Shown here in pieces: positions 34,265 to 42,639 of a DNA stretch of 64,000 nt. The stretch is from Acidimicrobiales bacterium. GTDB taxonomy: Bacteria > Actinomycetota > Acidimicrobiia > Acidimicrobiales > Bog-793. Positions within the stretch are counted from its first letter, which is position 1. Each line of letters opens with the position of its first letter. The notes under the pieces are model-generated. The model saw only the letters and a program-made list of their open reading frames with translations. It did no database searches and had not been told where the DNA came from. The stretch covers positions 58,772 to 122,771 of the forward strand of contig DATGLP010000004.1 of the NCBI GenBank assembly GCA_035294085.1, given 5' to 3'. The translations under genes were made by a program, and so were the position numbers.

Positions 34265-35283
34265 GCGCGCCCGCGGCCGCCCCGCTGCTCGAGGTGCGCG
34301 AGCTCTCGGTGAGCTTCGGCACCGGATCGCGGTCGCTGCGCGCCGTGCGCGACGTCAGCTTCACGCTGGAGCGGGCGAGCTCGCTCGCGCTCGTCGGCGA
34401 GAGCGGGTCCGGCAAGACGACGCTGCTGCGCTCCGTCGTCGGCCTCGTGCCGCGTGCCGCGGTCGCCGGCCGGGTGGCGTTCAAGGGCCGCGACCTCACG
34501 GCCGCGTCAGAGCGAGAGCTCGAGCGCCTGAGGGGGGGTGAGATCGGCCTCGTCTTCCAGGACCCGGTGAGCTGCTTCAACCCCTCGCTCACCGTCGGCT
34601 ACCAGCTGGAGCGGGTGCTGCGCATCCACCGCCCCGAGGCGCGCCGGCCGGCGCGCGCCGAGCGCATCGCCGCCGTGCTCGAGCGCGTGGGCATCGAGCA
34701 CGGGCGCGTGCTTCGCCGTCACCCCTTCGAGCTCAGCCAGGGCCAGCTCCAGCGCGTCATGATCGCCGCGGCGTGCCTGTCGGGGAAGACGGCCCTGCTC
34801 CTGGCCGACGAGCCGACGACGAGCCTCGACGTCACGACGGAGGCGCAGATCATCGAGCTCCTGCGAGACCTCCGGCGCGACCTCGACATGGCGCTCGTCC
34901 TCGTGACCCACAACCTCGCCGTCGCGGCGCAGCTGTGCGACCGCGTCCTCGTCATGTACGGCGGCCGCCTCGTCGAGGACGCCTCGGTCGAGGCGCTCTT
35001 CGAGCGGCCGGCGCACCCCTACACCCGCCGCCTCCTCGAGTCGCTGCCCGTGTTCCCGCCGAGCTCGCGGCGCGTCGAGCCGATCCGCGGCGAGCCGGCG
35101 AGCGCGCTCGGCGTCGCCGCCGGGTGCCCCTTCGCGCCCCGCTGCGACGTGCGCATCGGTCCGGTCTGCGACGAAGAGACGCCGCCGCTCGCGCCGACCG
35201 GCACCCCCGGCCAGCTCGCGGCCTGCCACCTCGTCGCCAGCGGCTCGACGGTCGAGCCGGTCGCGCGGGAGGCCAGGCGGTGA
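34261..35283 (+). CDS. ABC transporter ATPase, DppD/OppD type
   Basis: 340 residues. Walker A GESGSGKTTLL (about residues 44-54), Q-loop LVFQDP, signature ELSQGQLQRVMIA and Walker B ALLLADEPTTSLD. The C-terminal oligopeptide-type extension has the conserved cysteines GCPFAPRCDVRIGPVC. Note the signature LSQGQ instead of LSGGQ. Uses ATP to drive import with the DppF-type partner. GTG 34261 overlaps the preceding stop, and its own stop overlaps the next gene. Confidence 0.9.
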   Translation: MSAPAAAPLLEVRELSVSFGTGSRSLRAVRDVSFTLERASSLALVGESGSGKTTLLRSVVGLVPRAAVAGRVAFKGRDLTAASERELERLRGGEIGLVFQDPVSCFNPSLTVGYQLERVLRIHRPEARRPARAERIAAVLERVGIEHGRVLRRHPFELSQGQLQRVMIAAACLSGKTALLLADEPTTSLDVTTEAQIIELLRDLRRDLDMALVLVTHNLAVAAQLCDRVLVMYGGRLVEDASVEALFERPAHPYTRRLLESLPVFPPSSRRVEPIRGEPASALGVAAGCPFAPRCDVRIGPVCDEETPPLAPTGTPGQLAACHLVASGSTVEPVAREARR

Positions 35284-36317
35284 GCAGCGCCGGGCCGCCG
35301 GGCCAGGCACCGCTCGTGGAGGCCGTCGGCCTCTCGAAGCACTTCCCCGTGCCCCGCTCGGCGCGCGACGTCCTCGCGCGCCGCCGGCGGGTGGTGCACG
35401 CCGTGAGCGACGTCGACCTGTCGATCGGCCGCGGCGAGGTCGTCGGGCTCATCGGCGAGAGCGGGTCCGGCAAGAGCACCTTCGGGCGCGTCCTGCTCCG
35501 CCTCGTCGAGCCGACGTCGGGGACGGTGCGCTTCGACGGCACCGACCTGGCGGGTCTCGGGCGCGAGGAGCTGCGCCAGCTGCGACGCAGGATGGCCGTC
35601 GTGTTCCAGAACCCGTACTCGGCGGTGAACCGCCGCCGGCGCGTCTACGACATCGTCGCCGAGCCACTCGTGATCCACCGGGTCGGCGACGCCCGGGCGC
35701 GCGAGGCGCGCGTCGCGGAGCTCCTCGGTCTCGTCGGCCTGTCGACCGAGCACGCCTGGCGGCTGCCGAACGAGCTGTCCGGCGGGCAGCTCCAGCGGGT
35801 CGCCATCGCCCGCGCGCTCGCCCTCGGCCCCGACTTCGTGCTCGCCGACGAGCCGACCGCCTCGCTCGACGTGAGCGTGCGTGCCCAGGTCATCAACCTC
35901 TTCATGGACCTCAAGGCCGAGCTCGCCCTGTCGATGCTCTTCATCAGCCACGACCTCGCCACCGTGGCGTGGCTCGCGGACCGGGTCGCCGTCGTCTACC
36001 TCGGGCGCGTCGTCGAGGTGGCGGCGACGAGCGCGCTCGGCTCGGCGGCGCTCCACCCCTACACGCAGGCGCTCATCGCCTCGATCCCCAAGCCCGACCC
36101 CCGCCAGCGTTCCCGAGCGCCGACGCGCGGCCAGATCCCGAGCGCGGTGGACCTCCCGCCCGGCTGCGCCTACCACCCGCGCTGCCCCCTCGCGATGCCC
36201 ATCTGCCGAACCGAGCGCCCGCCCCTCGAGGACAAGGCCGGGGGCCACCTGGCGGCGTGCCACGCCGTCGCGCGCGGCGCGGGCGCCCCGGGTCGGGCCG
36301 TGGCGAGCGCCCCCTGA
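35280..36317 (+). CDS. ABC transporter ATPase, DppF/OppF type
   Basis: 345 residues. Walker A GESGSGKSTFGRVLL, Q-loop VFQNPYSAVNRRRRV, signature LSGGQLQRVAIARAL and Walker B FVLADEPTASLDVSVR are complete. The C-terminal extension has GCAYHPRCPLAMPICR. The GTG start overlaps the DppD stop (GTGA). It is the last gene of the importer and its stop lies in a hairpin shared with the convergent bicupin gene. Confidence 0.9.
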   Translation: MSSAGPPGQAPLVEAVGLSKHFPVPRSARDVLARRRRVVHAVSDVDLSIGRGEVVGLIGESGSGKSTFGRVLLRLVEPTSGTVRFDGTDLAGLGREELRQLRRRMAVVFQNPYSAVNRRRRVYDIVAEPLVIHRVGDARAREARVAELLGLVGLSTEHAWRLPNELSGGQLQRVAIARALALGPDFVLADEPTASLDVSVRAQVINLFMDLKAELALSMLFISHDLATVAWLADRVAVVYLGRVVEVAATSALGSAALHPYTQALIASIPKPDPRQRSRAPTRGQIPSAVDLPPGCAYHPRCPLAMPICRTERPPLEDKAGGHLAACHAVARGAGAPGRAVASAP

Positions 36318-36341
36318 GCGGGCGCGCTCGCCGCGGCTCAG
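36314..36341. terminator. Hairpin between convergent genes, probable bidirectional terminator
   Basis: CTGAGC (36314-36319) pairs with GCTCAG (36336-36341), with inner GGCG/CGCC pairing. It spans both stop codons of the convergent DppF and bicupin genes. Confidence 0.4.
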
Positions 36342-37165
36342 GCGATGCGCGCCGCCACGACCGGGTCGAGGAGCTCCGCCGGGTAGTCGCGCCACATCCG
36401 GCGCGCCTCTTCGAGGCTGCAGTAGTGGTTGACGAGGGTGCAGTCCACCCGGATGAGGGCGCGCTTGGGCTGGCGAAGGGTCGCGAACGGCCCGTGCGGG
36501 ATACCTGGGGGACGGAAGCAGTAGGAGCCGGGGCCGAGAACGATCCGGTCGTCCGGGTGGTCGGTCGAGATCTCGCCCTCGATCGTGTAGATCTCCTCGA
36601 TGCAGTCGTGCCACTCGATGCGCTCGTCGGTGAAGCCGCCCTCCTCGACGGAGATCACGAAGACCCGCTCGCCCGAGTCCGGCTCGAGGCGCAGCGTCTG
36701 GCTGACGAGGCCGAGGCCGACCTTGTCGGTGAGTGGCTGGCGGACGGGGACGTCCTCGAGCGCGAGCGCCGCGATGGCGCGGGGATCGCCGAGCACCGCC
36801 TCGTCGCTCTCGGCGCTCGCGAGCGCGCCGTAGGTCATGACGAGGAGCTCCGCGCCCTGCTCGGACGCGATCGGCCCGCTCGGGTAGCCGGCCGGCCGGT
36901 AGGTGTAGCCGTAGCGCCCGAGCACGTGATCGCCGAAGGAGACGGAGCCGGTCAGGACGAACGCGTCGAAGGCGGTCGACGGCGCCCACGGCCCGTCGTG
37001 GTGCCAGCCCGGCGGGAGGCGCACGATCGCCGTGTAGGCACCGTCGGCGGGGTCCTCGCTGAGGAGCCGGCGCTCGAGCGGGCCGTCGAGACCGTCGATC
37101 GTGAACGGTGCGAAGGGGACGGTCGTCGTGTCGAGCACCTCGACGTGCCGGCGTTGGTAGACCAT
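36338..37165 (-). CDS. Bicupin protein (two-domain cupin, DUF4437-like), copy 1
   Basis: 275 residues with two cupin folds. First domain: LPPGWHHDGPWAPSTAFDAF to YRPAGYPSGPI. Second: RIEWHDCIEEIYTIEGEIST to FRPPGIPHGPFATL, with His/Glu and a later His that could bind a metal. The layout matches cupin families of dioxygenases, isomerases and dehydratases but I cannot assign a reaction. AGGAGGA precedes ATG 37165. It is the last gene of the minus-strand operon from 40397 and is a paralogue of the bicupin at 38129-38992. Confidence 0.75.
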   Translation of the reverse strand: MVYQRRHVEVLDTTTVPFAPFTIDGLDGPLERRLLSEDPADGAYTAIVRLPPGWHHDGPWAPSTAFDAFVLTGSVSFGDHVLGRYGYTYRPAGYPSGPIASEQGAELLVMTYGALASAESDEAVLGDPRAIAALALEDVPVRQPLTDKVGLGLVSQTLRLEPDSGERVFVISVEEGGFTDERIEWHDCIEEIYTIEGEISTDHPDDRIVLGPGSYCFRPPGIPHGPFATLRQPKRALIRVDCTLVNHYCSLEEARRMWRDYPAELLDPVVAARIA

Positions 37166-37193
37166 GGGCTTCCTCCTCCTGGCGCAGGCGCGC

Positions 37194-38126
37194 CTAGGTC
37201 TCCTCTTCGACGAGCTCGACGAGCGCTCCCGTGGGATCCACGAGGCAGGCGACGCGCCGGCCCTCGTAGGGAGGGGCGGGGCAGCGGGCCGGCCCCCGGG
37301 TCGCGACGCCGAGCTGGCGGGCCGCCGCGAGGAGCTCGTCGAGGCGCGACGCGGCGAACGTGTACCCGGTGACGCCGGGGAGCAGGCTCCGGCCCGGCGC
37401 GGCCGCGCCGCCGAGCCGTCCCGGCGGGTGGAAGTGGTGCTCGACCATCTGCCCGTCGCCGAGGGAGAACACGCTGATGCGGAACTCCCACTCGGCAGGT
37501 GCCAGCATGATGGCGTTCACGTGGGGATCGCCCACCACGCCGTCGAAGCGGACGGCCATCCCGAGCAGCTCGTGCCAGAAGCGGAGGGCCCCCGCGCGGT
37601 CCACGGCAGCGATCGGGGCGTTGACCGCCGGCCCGACGAGGTCGGGCACGCGCGGGAGCGGGCGAGGGGGCGGGACCCAGTCGAGCGTCGTCACGAACAT
37701 CCACAGGTCGCCCGGCCCCTGCAGTGCCAGGCTCCGGCAGGCACCCGAGCCGATCGCCTGGAGGTCGTAGGCGGTCGGCGGACTGCGCAGCGCGAAGGCG
37801 CTGCCGGGCGTGGCACGCGCCGCGACCTCGTCGACCTCCCGGGAGAAGAACTCGATGGCGAAGGGGCCGAGGCGCTCCACCGGCCGCGAGCGCCTCGCCG
37901 CCTCGTCGGTCGACAGGAAGCGCACGAGTCCGCGGCGCGACCCCGGCGCGCCGAAGACGGCCTGGCGACTCCCGGTCGCGGTCGGCAGGCCCCACAGCGT
38001 GGGCAGCTCCTCGTCGAGGGGTCCCTCGAAGCGGAGCTCGTGGCCGCTCAGCGCTGCCCAGGCGGCGCTCGCCGCGTCGAGCTCGGGCACGGCCGCGGAG
38101 ATCATCCGCAGCTCGGTGACCGGCAC
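37194..38126 (-). CDS. VOC-like (glyoxalase/bleomycin fold) protein
   Basis: 310 residues. Two halves each look like paired beta-alpha-beta-beta-beta modules: residues about 1-150 (ISAAVPELDAASAAWAALSG) and 150-310 (APIAAVDRAGALRFWHELLG, ending YEGRRVACLVDPTGALVELVEE), as in VOC-type dioxygenases or lyases. HFHPPG and the final VELVEE could contribute ligands. The start GTG 38126 lies two bases past the preceding bicupin stop. Role unknown; probably acts on the same metabolite as the flanking bicupins. Confidence 0.7.
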   Translation of the reverse strand: MPVTELRMISAAVPELDAASAAWAALSGHELRFEGPLDEELPTLWGLPTATGSRQAVFGAPGSRRGLVRFLSTDEAARRSRPVERLGPFAIEFFSREVDEVAARATPGSAFALRSPPTAYDLQAIGSGACRSLALQGPGDLWMFVTTLDWVPPPRPLPRVPDLVGPAVNAPIAAVDRAGALRFWHELLGMAVRFDGVVGDPHVNAIMLAPAEWEFRISVFSLGDGQMVEHHFHPPGRLGGAAAPGRSLLPGVTGYTFAASRLDELLAAARQLGVATRGPARCPAPPYEGRRVACLVDPTGALVELVEEET

Positions 38127-38128
38127 GC

Positions 38129-38992
38129 TCAGCCTGCCGCGAAGATCGCCGGCTCGAGCGCCTCGAAGCGAGCGAGCGAGGCCCGGTAGCGGTCCGGCGC
38201 GTCGGCGAGCGACGTCGGGACGATCGGCGCGTAGGGCGGGTGCCAGCTGAACTCGCTCTCGGCCTCGGCGTACTCGGTCGTCAGAGGACCCCCGACGGTG
38301 CGGAAGAGCTCGACGTTGCCCGTCAGGGTGCCGAAGGGGCCGTGCCACTCGCCGGGCGGGCGCCAGAAGTAGCAGCCGGGGTACATCGTGCCGAGCGGGC
38401 CGACGAGCGATCCCGCGACGAGGAAGAGCTCCTCGACGACCGGGTGCCGCTCGGCGCGCCGGCCGCTGCGCAGCGGCATCGTGCCGAGCACCCACGTCTG
38501 GTCGCCACGCACGGGGTCCTGCTTCAGCCACTTGCGACCCGCCCCCGGCGGGAACTGCGGGTGGAAGTTCCCCGTCCACTCGCCTTCGAGCGCGTCGACG
38601 CGCTCGACGAGGCGCGCCGCGTCGTCCGGCCGCATCGGCTCGCTCGAGAGCCTCGGCTCGCCGGAGAAGAAGGTCACCGCGAGGGCACCCTCGGGGGCGC
38701 GCATGGCCGTCCGCTCGAAGCCGGCCGGGAGGTGCGCGTAGCAGTAGCGACCGTAGTGGAGGTCGCCGACCTCGAGGGAGCCGTCGAGGACGAAGAACTC
38801 CTCGTCGCAGGCGAGCCGGTGCGGCTCGCGCCGCTCGAAGCCCGGCGGGTAGCGGACGAGTAGGCTCGAGGCGCCGGTCTCGTCGTCGACGCTGAGCACG
38901 CGGACCTCGACCTCGGGCCTGGCGCCGCCGTACAGGCCGGACGTCCACGGCAGCGTCTGGCACTGGACGAACTCGATGAACGGGCGGCTCAT
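38129..38992 (-). CDS. Bicupin protein, copy 2
   Basis: 287 residues. First cupin: EPHRLACDEEFFVLDGSLEV to LPAGFERTAMRAPEGALAV. Second: ERHPVVEELFLVAGSLVGPL to RPPGEWHGPFGTLTGN. Two domains in the same order as copy 1, but with limited shared residues, so the duplication is old. ATG 38992 overlaps the stop of the 116-residue protein (ATGA) and follows GGAGGGAG closely. Likely acts next to copy 1 in the same pathway. Confidence 0.75.
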   Translation of the reverse strand: MSRPFIEFVQCQTLPWTSGLYGGARPEVEVRVLSVDDETGASSLLVRYPPGFERREPHRLACDEEFFVLDGSLEVGDLHYGRYCYAHLPAGFERTAMRAPEGALAVTFFSGEPRLSSEPMRPDDAARLVERVDALEGEWTGNFHPQFPPGAGRKWLKQDPVRGDQTWVLGTMPLRSGRRAERHPVVEELFLVAGSLVGPLGTMYPGCYFWRPPGEWHGPFGTLTGNVELFRTVGGPLTTEYAEAESEFSWHPPYAPIVPTSLADAPDRYRASLARFEALEPAIFAAG

Positions 38993-39339
38993 CTCCCTCC
39001 TCCCGCGCCTCGTCGCTCCCTCGGCTCGAGCCCGCGCAGCGGTCGCAGCGGGTGCCCGTCGCTCACGATCGGGACGAAGAGGCGCTCGACGGCCCGCTCG
39101 AGCTCGCCCCGGGCGTGCTCCTCGAAGTCGCGGTCCGCGCCGAGTGCCTCGAGCTCGACGGGGTCGAGGACGCCGCGCTGCGCGAGGACGCGCTCGAGGG
39201 CGAGCCTGCGGTAGCGCTCCTCGTTGACCTGGGCGGCGAGCTCCAGCACGACGCCGAGCAACCGGTCGATGGCCGGCGGGTCGAAGAAGGAGAGGTCTCG
39301 GCCGCCCTCGGGCGACGCTGCCTCGTGTCGGGCGCTCAC
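38989..39339 (-). CDS. Small hypothetical helical protein, coupled to the methyltransferase
   Basis: 116 residues. Predominantly helical: FFDPPAIDRLLGVVLELAAQ, VNEERYRRLALERVL and ELERAVERLFV. No catalytic motif is seen. The GTG at 39339 overlaps the stop of the methyltransferase (GTGA) and its stop overlaps bicupin copy 2, so it is an integral part of the operon. It may be a small subunit or adaptor; the family is unknown to me. Confidence 0.7.
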   Translation of the reverse strand: MSARHEAASPEGGRDLSFFDPPAIDRLLGVVLELAAQVNEERYRRLALERVLAQRGVLDPVELEALGADRDFEEHARGELERAVERLFVPIVSDGHPLRPLRGLEPRERRGAGGGR

Positions 39340-40397
39340 TGTCTCGTCGCCTCGAGGACGGCCCACGGGAAGTGCCACTCGGGACGCTCGGGCCAGCGCG
39401 CGTCGTCGAGCCTGCCCGCGCCACGCTCGTCGAAGGCCAGCCACCTCGCGTCCGCGAGGCCCGCTTCCCGGCACCAGCCGAGGACGTCCGACCGGAACAG
39501 CTCGCGCAGGTACGGCTCGTTGTTGCGGTCGGAGTGCTCGACCATGGCGAGGTCCCGGACCGGGTCGCCGGTGGGGTGGAAGTCGAGGACGCGCAGCAGG
39601 CCTCCCGGCCGGAGCAGGCGGGCCGCCTCGGCGATGCAGGCTCTCGTCACCGGCGGGGGCAGCTCGTGGACGAGCATCGTCGCGCTGACGAGGTCCGCCG
39701 AGCCGTCCTCGAGGCCGGTCCTCGTGCAGTCGGCCTGCCGGAAGCGGATCTCGAGCCCCTGGCGCCGTGCGGTCCGGTGCGCCATCCGCAGGAGGTTCGC
39801 GGCGAGGTCGATGCCGATCACCTCGGCGTCGGGGAATGCCTCCTTGAGGGGGAAGGTGCTCTTGCCGAAGCCGCAGCCGAGGTCGACGATCCGCCGGTAC
39901 GGCCGTGGCGGGATCGCGGTGGCGACGAAGCGGCGGTGGAACTCGGCGGCGTCGTTCTCCCCGAGCATGACGACGCGGGCCCCGAGCTGGTAGACGAGGG
40001 CGTTCGCCTCGCGCTGCCACACCCCGCCGGGCTGCAGGTGGAAGTCGCACTCGACGTACCAGCGGGGCAGCTCGAGGTCGGGGTCCAGCTCGAGGCTGCC
40101 GAGCTCCGGTCCGCTGGCGCCCTCGTCTGCGGGTTCGGCGTCGCGCACCGCGTCGGTCACGGTCCGCCAGAGCTGCTTCTGCAGGCCGCGCTCGAGGAAG
40201 GCGAAGAAGGGGTAGATCGGACTGGCGTGGACGCGGGACGCCACCGCGTTCGCGGCGCGTTCCCAGCCGTCCGCCGCGGCGGTGGGCTCGCCCGACGGCA
40301 GGCTCGCGACGAGCGCGGGGTAGACCTGTGCCGCCCACGCCCGGCGGGCCATGAGGACGAAGTCCAGCCGGGCACGCTGCCCGAGCGTCAGGGCCAT
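39336..40397 (-). CDS. Class I SAM-dependent methyltransferase with N-terminal helical domain
   Basis: 353 residues. About 110 N-terminal residues form a helical domain, then the SAM fold: RRIVDLGCGFGKSTFPLKEA (motif I), VIGIDLAANLLR, DCTRTGLEDGSADLVSATML and EAARLLRPGGLLRVLDF. The layout recalls natural-product and sterol methyltransferases. GGGGAGGAG precedes ATG 40397 by three bases. First gene of the minus-strand operon (methyltransferase, 116-aa protein, bicupin 2, VOC-like, bicupin 1). A -10 (TAGAAT on the minus strand, 40434-40439) lies in the shared control region. Confidence 0.8.
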   Translation of the reverse strand: MALTLGQRARLDFVLMARRAWAAQVYPALVASLPSGEPTAAADGWERAANAVASRVHASPIYPFFAFLERGLQKQLWRTVTDAVRDAEPADEGASGPELGSLELDPDLELPRWYVECDFHLQPGGVWQREANALVYQLGARVVMLGENDAAEFHRRFVATAIPPRPYRRIVDLGCGFGKSTFPLKEAFPDAEVIGIDLAANLLRMAHRTARRQGLEIRFRQADCTRTGLEDGSADLVSATMLVHELPPPVTRACIAEAARLLRPGGLLRVLDFHPTGDPVRDLAMVEHSDRNNEPYLRELFRSDVLGWCREAGLADARWLAFDERGAGRLDDARWPERPEWHFPWAVLEATRQ

Positions 40398-40416
40398 GCT
40401 CCTCCCCAGTTTCTGT

Positions 40417-40439
40417 AGGCGGAACTGCGTTACATTCTA
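40417..40439. promoter_or_regulatory. Face-to-face promoters with an operator-like site (40417-40437)
   Basis: For the plus-strand gene TACATT (40431-40436) ends six bases before GTG 40443. For the minus-strand gene TAGAAT is the -10 (40434-40439). The overlapping AGGCGGAACTGCGTTAC matches the left and central part of the 30503-30533 palindrome at 13 of 21 positions. A bound protein could stop both promoters. Confidence 0.5.
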
Positions 40440-40442
40440 GCC

Positions 40443-41360
40443 GTGGGCACCGACGCTGCGAAAGGGCGAGCGCGGCTCGGGCCGATCCTGTCGGCGACGG
40501 TCGCGTGCGAGCGCGCGGCGGTGTCGGCCGCCGCCTACTGCGAGTGGCTGGGATACTCGCAGGTCGACGAGGGGGTGCTCGACGAGGCGGAGGCGATCGC
40601 GCTCGGTGCGCCGCAGGCGGCCGGGCGGGCCTTCGCCGTCGTCGGCTGCTCCCGGTTCGGCCGGCTGCGCTTCGTGGACTGCGTCCGGCCGGCGGGCTTC
40701 CGGCCGCTGCGCCACCTCGGCTGGGCGGCGCTCGAGCTCGCCGTCACCGACGTCGACGCCACGGCTCGCCGGCTCGCCGACTCCCCGTTCCGCATCCTGC
40801 GGCCGCCGGCCTACCTGTCGAGCTCGGCGTCGCTGCGCGCGATGCAGGTTGCGGGGCCGGACGACGAGGTGCTGTACCTCACCCAGCGGCTGGCGCCGAT
40901 CGAGGGCTTCGACCTGCCGGAGCCGACGGTCCCCGTCGACCGCCTCTTCATCGCCGTCCTCGCGTGCGCCGACCTGGAGCGCTCCCGGGCCGCCTACGAG
41001 GCGGCCTTCGCCGTCCGCCGGGCCTCGGACCGCCACAGCGCGATCCGGGTGCTGAACGACGCCTTCGACCTGCCCGAGGGCACGACGCACCGCCTGAGCA
41101 CGCTGCAGCTCGACGGCTCGTGCCTCATCGAGTTCGACCAGTACCCCCGGGAGGCCACGCCACGCCCGAGCGTGCCCGGCGAGCTCCCCTGGGGGATCGC
41201 CCTCGTGAGCCTCGCGACGACAGGCCTCGATCGCTCGACGGGAGCGCTTCGCGATCGGCTGACGCCGGTCGCCAGTGGGCCCGGCGGCGTTCGTCGCGTC
41301 GTGGGCCGCGGCGCCTCCGGCGAGCTCTTCGAGCTCGTCGAGGGCATCGTTGACCGGTGA
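40443..41360 (+). CDS. VOC-family-like protein
   Basis: 305 residues. Two repeated modules: about residues 1-130 (PILSATVACERAAVSAAAY to AYLSSSASLRAMQVAGPDDE) and 165-300 (FIAVLACADLERSRAAYEAA to GASGELFELVEG). This is the paired-module layout of VOC proteins. The metal residues are not clear, so it may be a non-catalytic member. Leaderless start at GTG 40443. It is divergent from the methyltransferase operon and 28 bases before the CaiB gene. Confidence 0.7.
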   Translation: MGTDAAKGRARLGPILSATVACERAAVSAAAYCEWLGYSQVDEGVLDEAEAIALGAPQAAGRAFAVVGCSRFGRLRFVDCVRPAGFRPLRHLGWAALELAVTDVDATARRLADSPFRILRPPAYLSSSASLRAMQVAGPDDEVLYLTQRLAPIEGFDLPEPTVPVDRLFIAVLACADLERSRAAYEAAFAVRRASDRHSAIRVLNDAFDLPEGTTHRLSTLQLDGSCLIEFDQYPREATPRPSVPGELPWGIALVSLATTGLDRSTGALRDRLTPVASGPGGVRRVVGRGASGELFELVEGIVDR

Positions 41361-41373
41361 CGGCGACGGCCGC

Positions 41374-41407
41374 TAGCCTGGCCTCGTAGTGGAACAGAGT
41401 TTCGCTA
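41374..41407 (+). promoter_or_regulatory. Promoter and operator-like site of the CoA-transferase operon
   Basis: TAGCCT (41374-41379) is the -10 nine bases before GTG 41389. The site 41387-41407 (TAGTGGAAC, then TTTCGCTA) matches the 30503-30533 palindrome at 16 of 21 positions, and it covers the start codon. Confidence 0.55.
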
Positions 41408-42639
41408 GAAGGAAAGAGGTCGACGACCAGGCCACGGCGGCGGCGTCGGGCCCGCTCACCGGGATCCGCGTCCTCGACTGCTCGACGGTCTTCGCCGGGC
41501 CGCTCGCCTGCCAGATCCTCGGCGACTTCGGCGCCGAGGTCGTGAAGATCGAGCACCCGAGCCTCGGTGACGCGCTGCGCGGGCACGGCCCCGCGAAGGA
41601 CGGGATCGGTCTGTGGTGGAAGATGGTCGCCCGCAACAAGCGCTGCATCGGCCTCGACCTCGGCGAGCCGGAGGGTGCGGCCATCTTCCGGCGCCTCGCC
41701 GAGCACGCCGACGTGCTCGTCGAGAGCTTCCGGCCCGGGACGCTCGAGCGCTGGGGCCTGGCCGTCGACGACCTCGAGGCGTCCAACCCGCGCCTCGTCG
41801 TCGTGCGCGTCACCGGGTTCGGGCAGACCGGTCCGTACGCGCACCGTCCCGCCTTCGGCACCCTCGCGGAGGCGATGTCCGGGTTCGCCGCGATGACCGG
41901 GGAGCCGGACGGCCCGCCGACGCTCCCGCCCTTCGGGCTGGCGGACGGGATCGCCGGGATCTCCGCCGCGCTGTCTGCCGTGCTCGCGCTCTACCACCGC
42001 GACGCGCGCTCCGGAGGCGGCCAGGTCGTCGACCTCGCCATCCTCGAGCCGCTCGTCACCGTGCTCGGTCCCCAGCCGATCGCCTACGACCAGCTCGGCG
42101 AGCTGCCGGCTCGCTTGGGGAACCGGTCGGCGAACAACGCCCCGCGCAACACCTACCGCTGCGCGGACGGCAGGTGGGTCGCCGTGTCGACGAGCGCGAC
42201 GAGCGTCGCGGCGCGCGTGATGGCGCTCGTCGGCCACCCCGAGGTGGCGCGCGAGCCGTGGTTCTCGACCGGCACGGGGCGGGCCGCGCACGCGGACGAG
42301 CTCGACACGATGGTGGCCAGCTTCATCGGCGCGCGAAAGCGCGACGAGGTGCTCGCCCTCTTCGAGGAGGCGAACGCCGCCGTCGCCCCCGTCTACGACA
42401 CGGCCGAGCTGATGGACGACCCCCAGGTCCGCCACCGCGAGGTCTTCACCGCTGTCGCCGACGACGACCTCGGGACGATCCGGATGCAGAACGTGCTCTT
42501 CCGCATGTCGGCGACGCCCGGCGCGATCCGCTTCGCCGGGCGCCGCCTCGGCGCGGACACCGACGCGGTGCTTCGCACCGAGCTCGGGCTCGAGGCCGAG
42601 GAGATCCAGCGGCTGCGCGAGCGGGGCATCGTTGCCTGA
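41389..42639 (+). CDS. CaiB/BaiF-family (class III) CoA-transferase
   Basis: 416 residues. LTGIRVLDCSTVFAGPLACQ (N-terminal signature), LGDFGAEVVKIEHP, NKRCIGLDLGEPEG, VRVTGFGQTGPYAHRPAFG and GGQVVDLAILEPL (candidate catalytic Asp) are all typical of formyl-CoA transferase and CaiB relatives. It would move CoA from succinyl- or acetyl-CoA to a carboxylate. No SD is seen, so the operator overlaps a leaderless-type start. The frame before residue 14 holds no other start codon. The TTG of the next gene overlaps its stop region (42632). Confidence 0.87.
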   Translation: MEQSFARRKEVDDQATAAASGPLTGIRVLDCSTVFAGPLACQILGDFGAEVVKIEHPSLGDALRGHGPAKDGIGLWWKMVARNKRCIGLDLGEPEGAAIFRRLAEHADVLVESFRPGTLERWGLAVDDLEASNPRLVVVRVTGFGQTGPYAHRPAFGTLAEAMSGFAAMTGEPDGPPTLPPFGLADGIAGISAALSAVLALYHRDARSGGGQVVDLAILEPLVTVLGPQPIAYDQLGELPARLGNRSANNAPRNTYRCADGRWVAVSTSATSVAARVMALVGHPEVAREPWFSTGTGRAAHADELDTMVASFIGARKRDEVLALFEEANAAVAPVYDTAELMDDPQVRHREVFTAVADDDLGTIRMQNVLFRMSATPGAIRFAGRRLGADTDAVLRTELGLEAEEIQRLRERGIVA

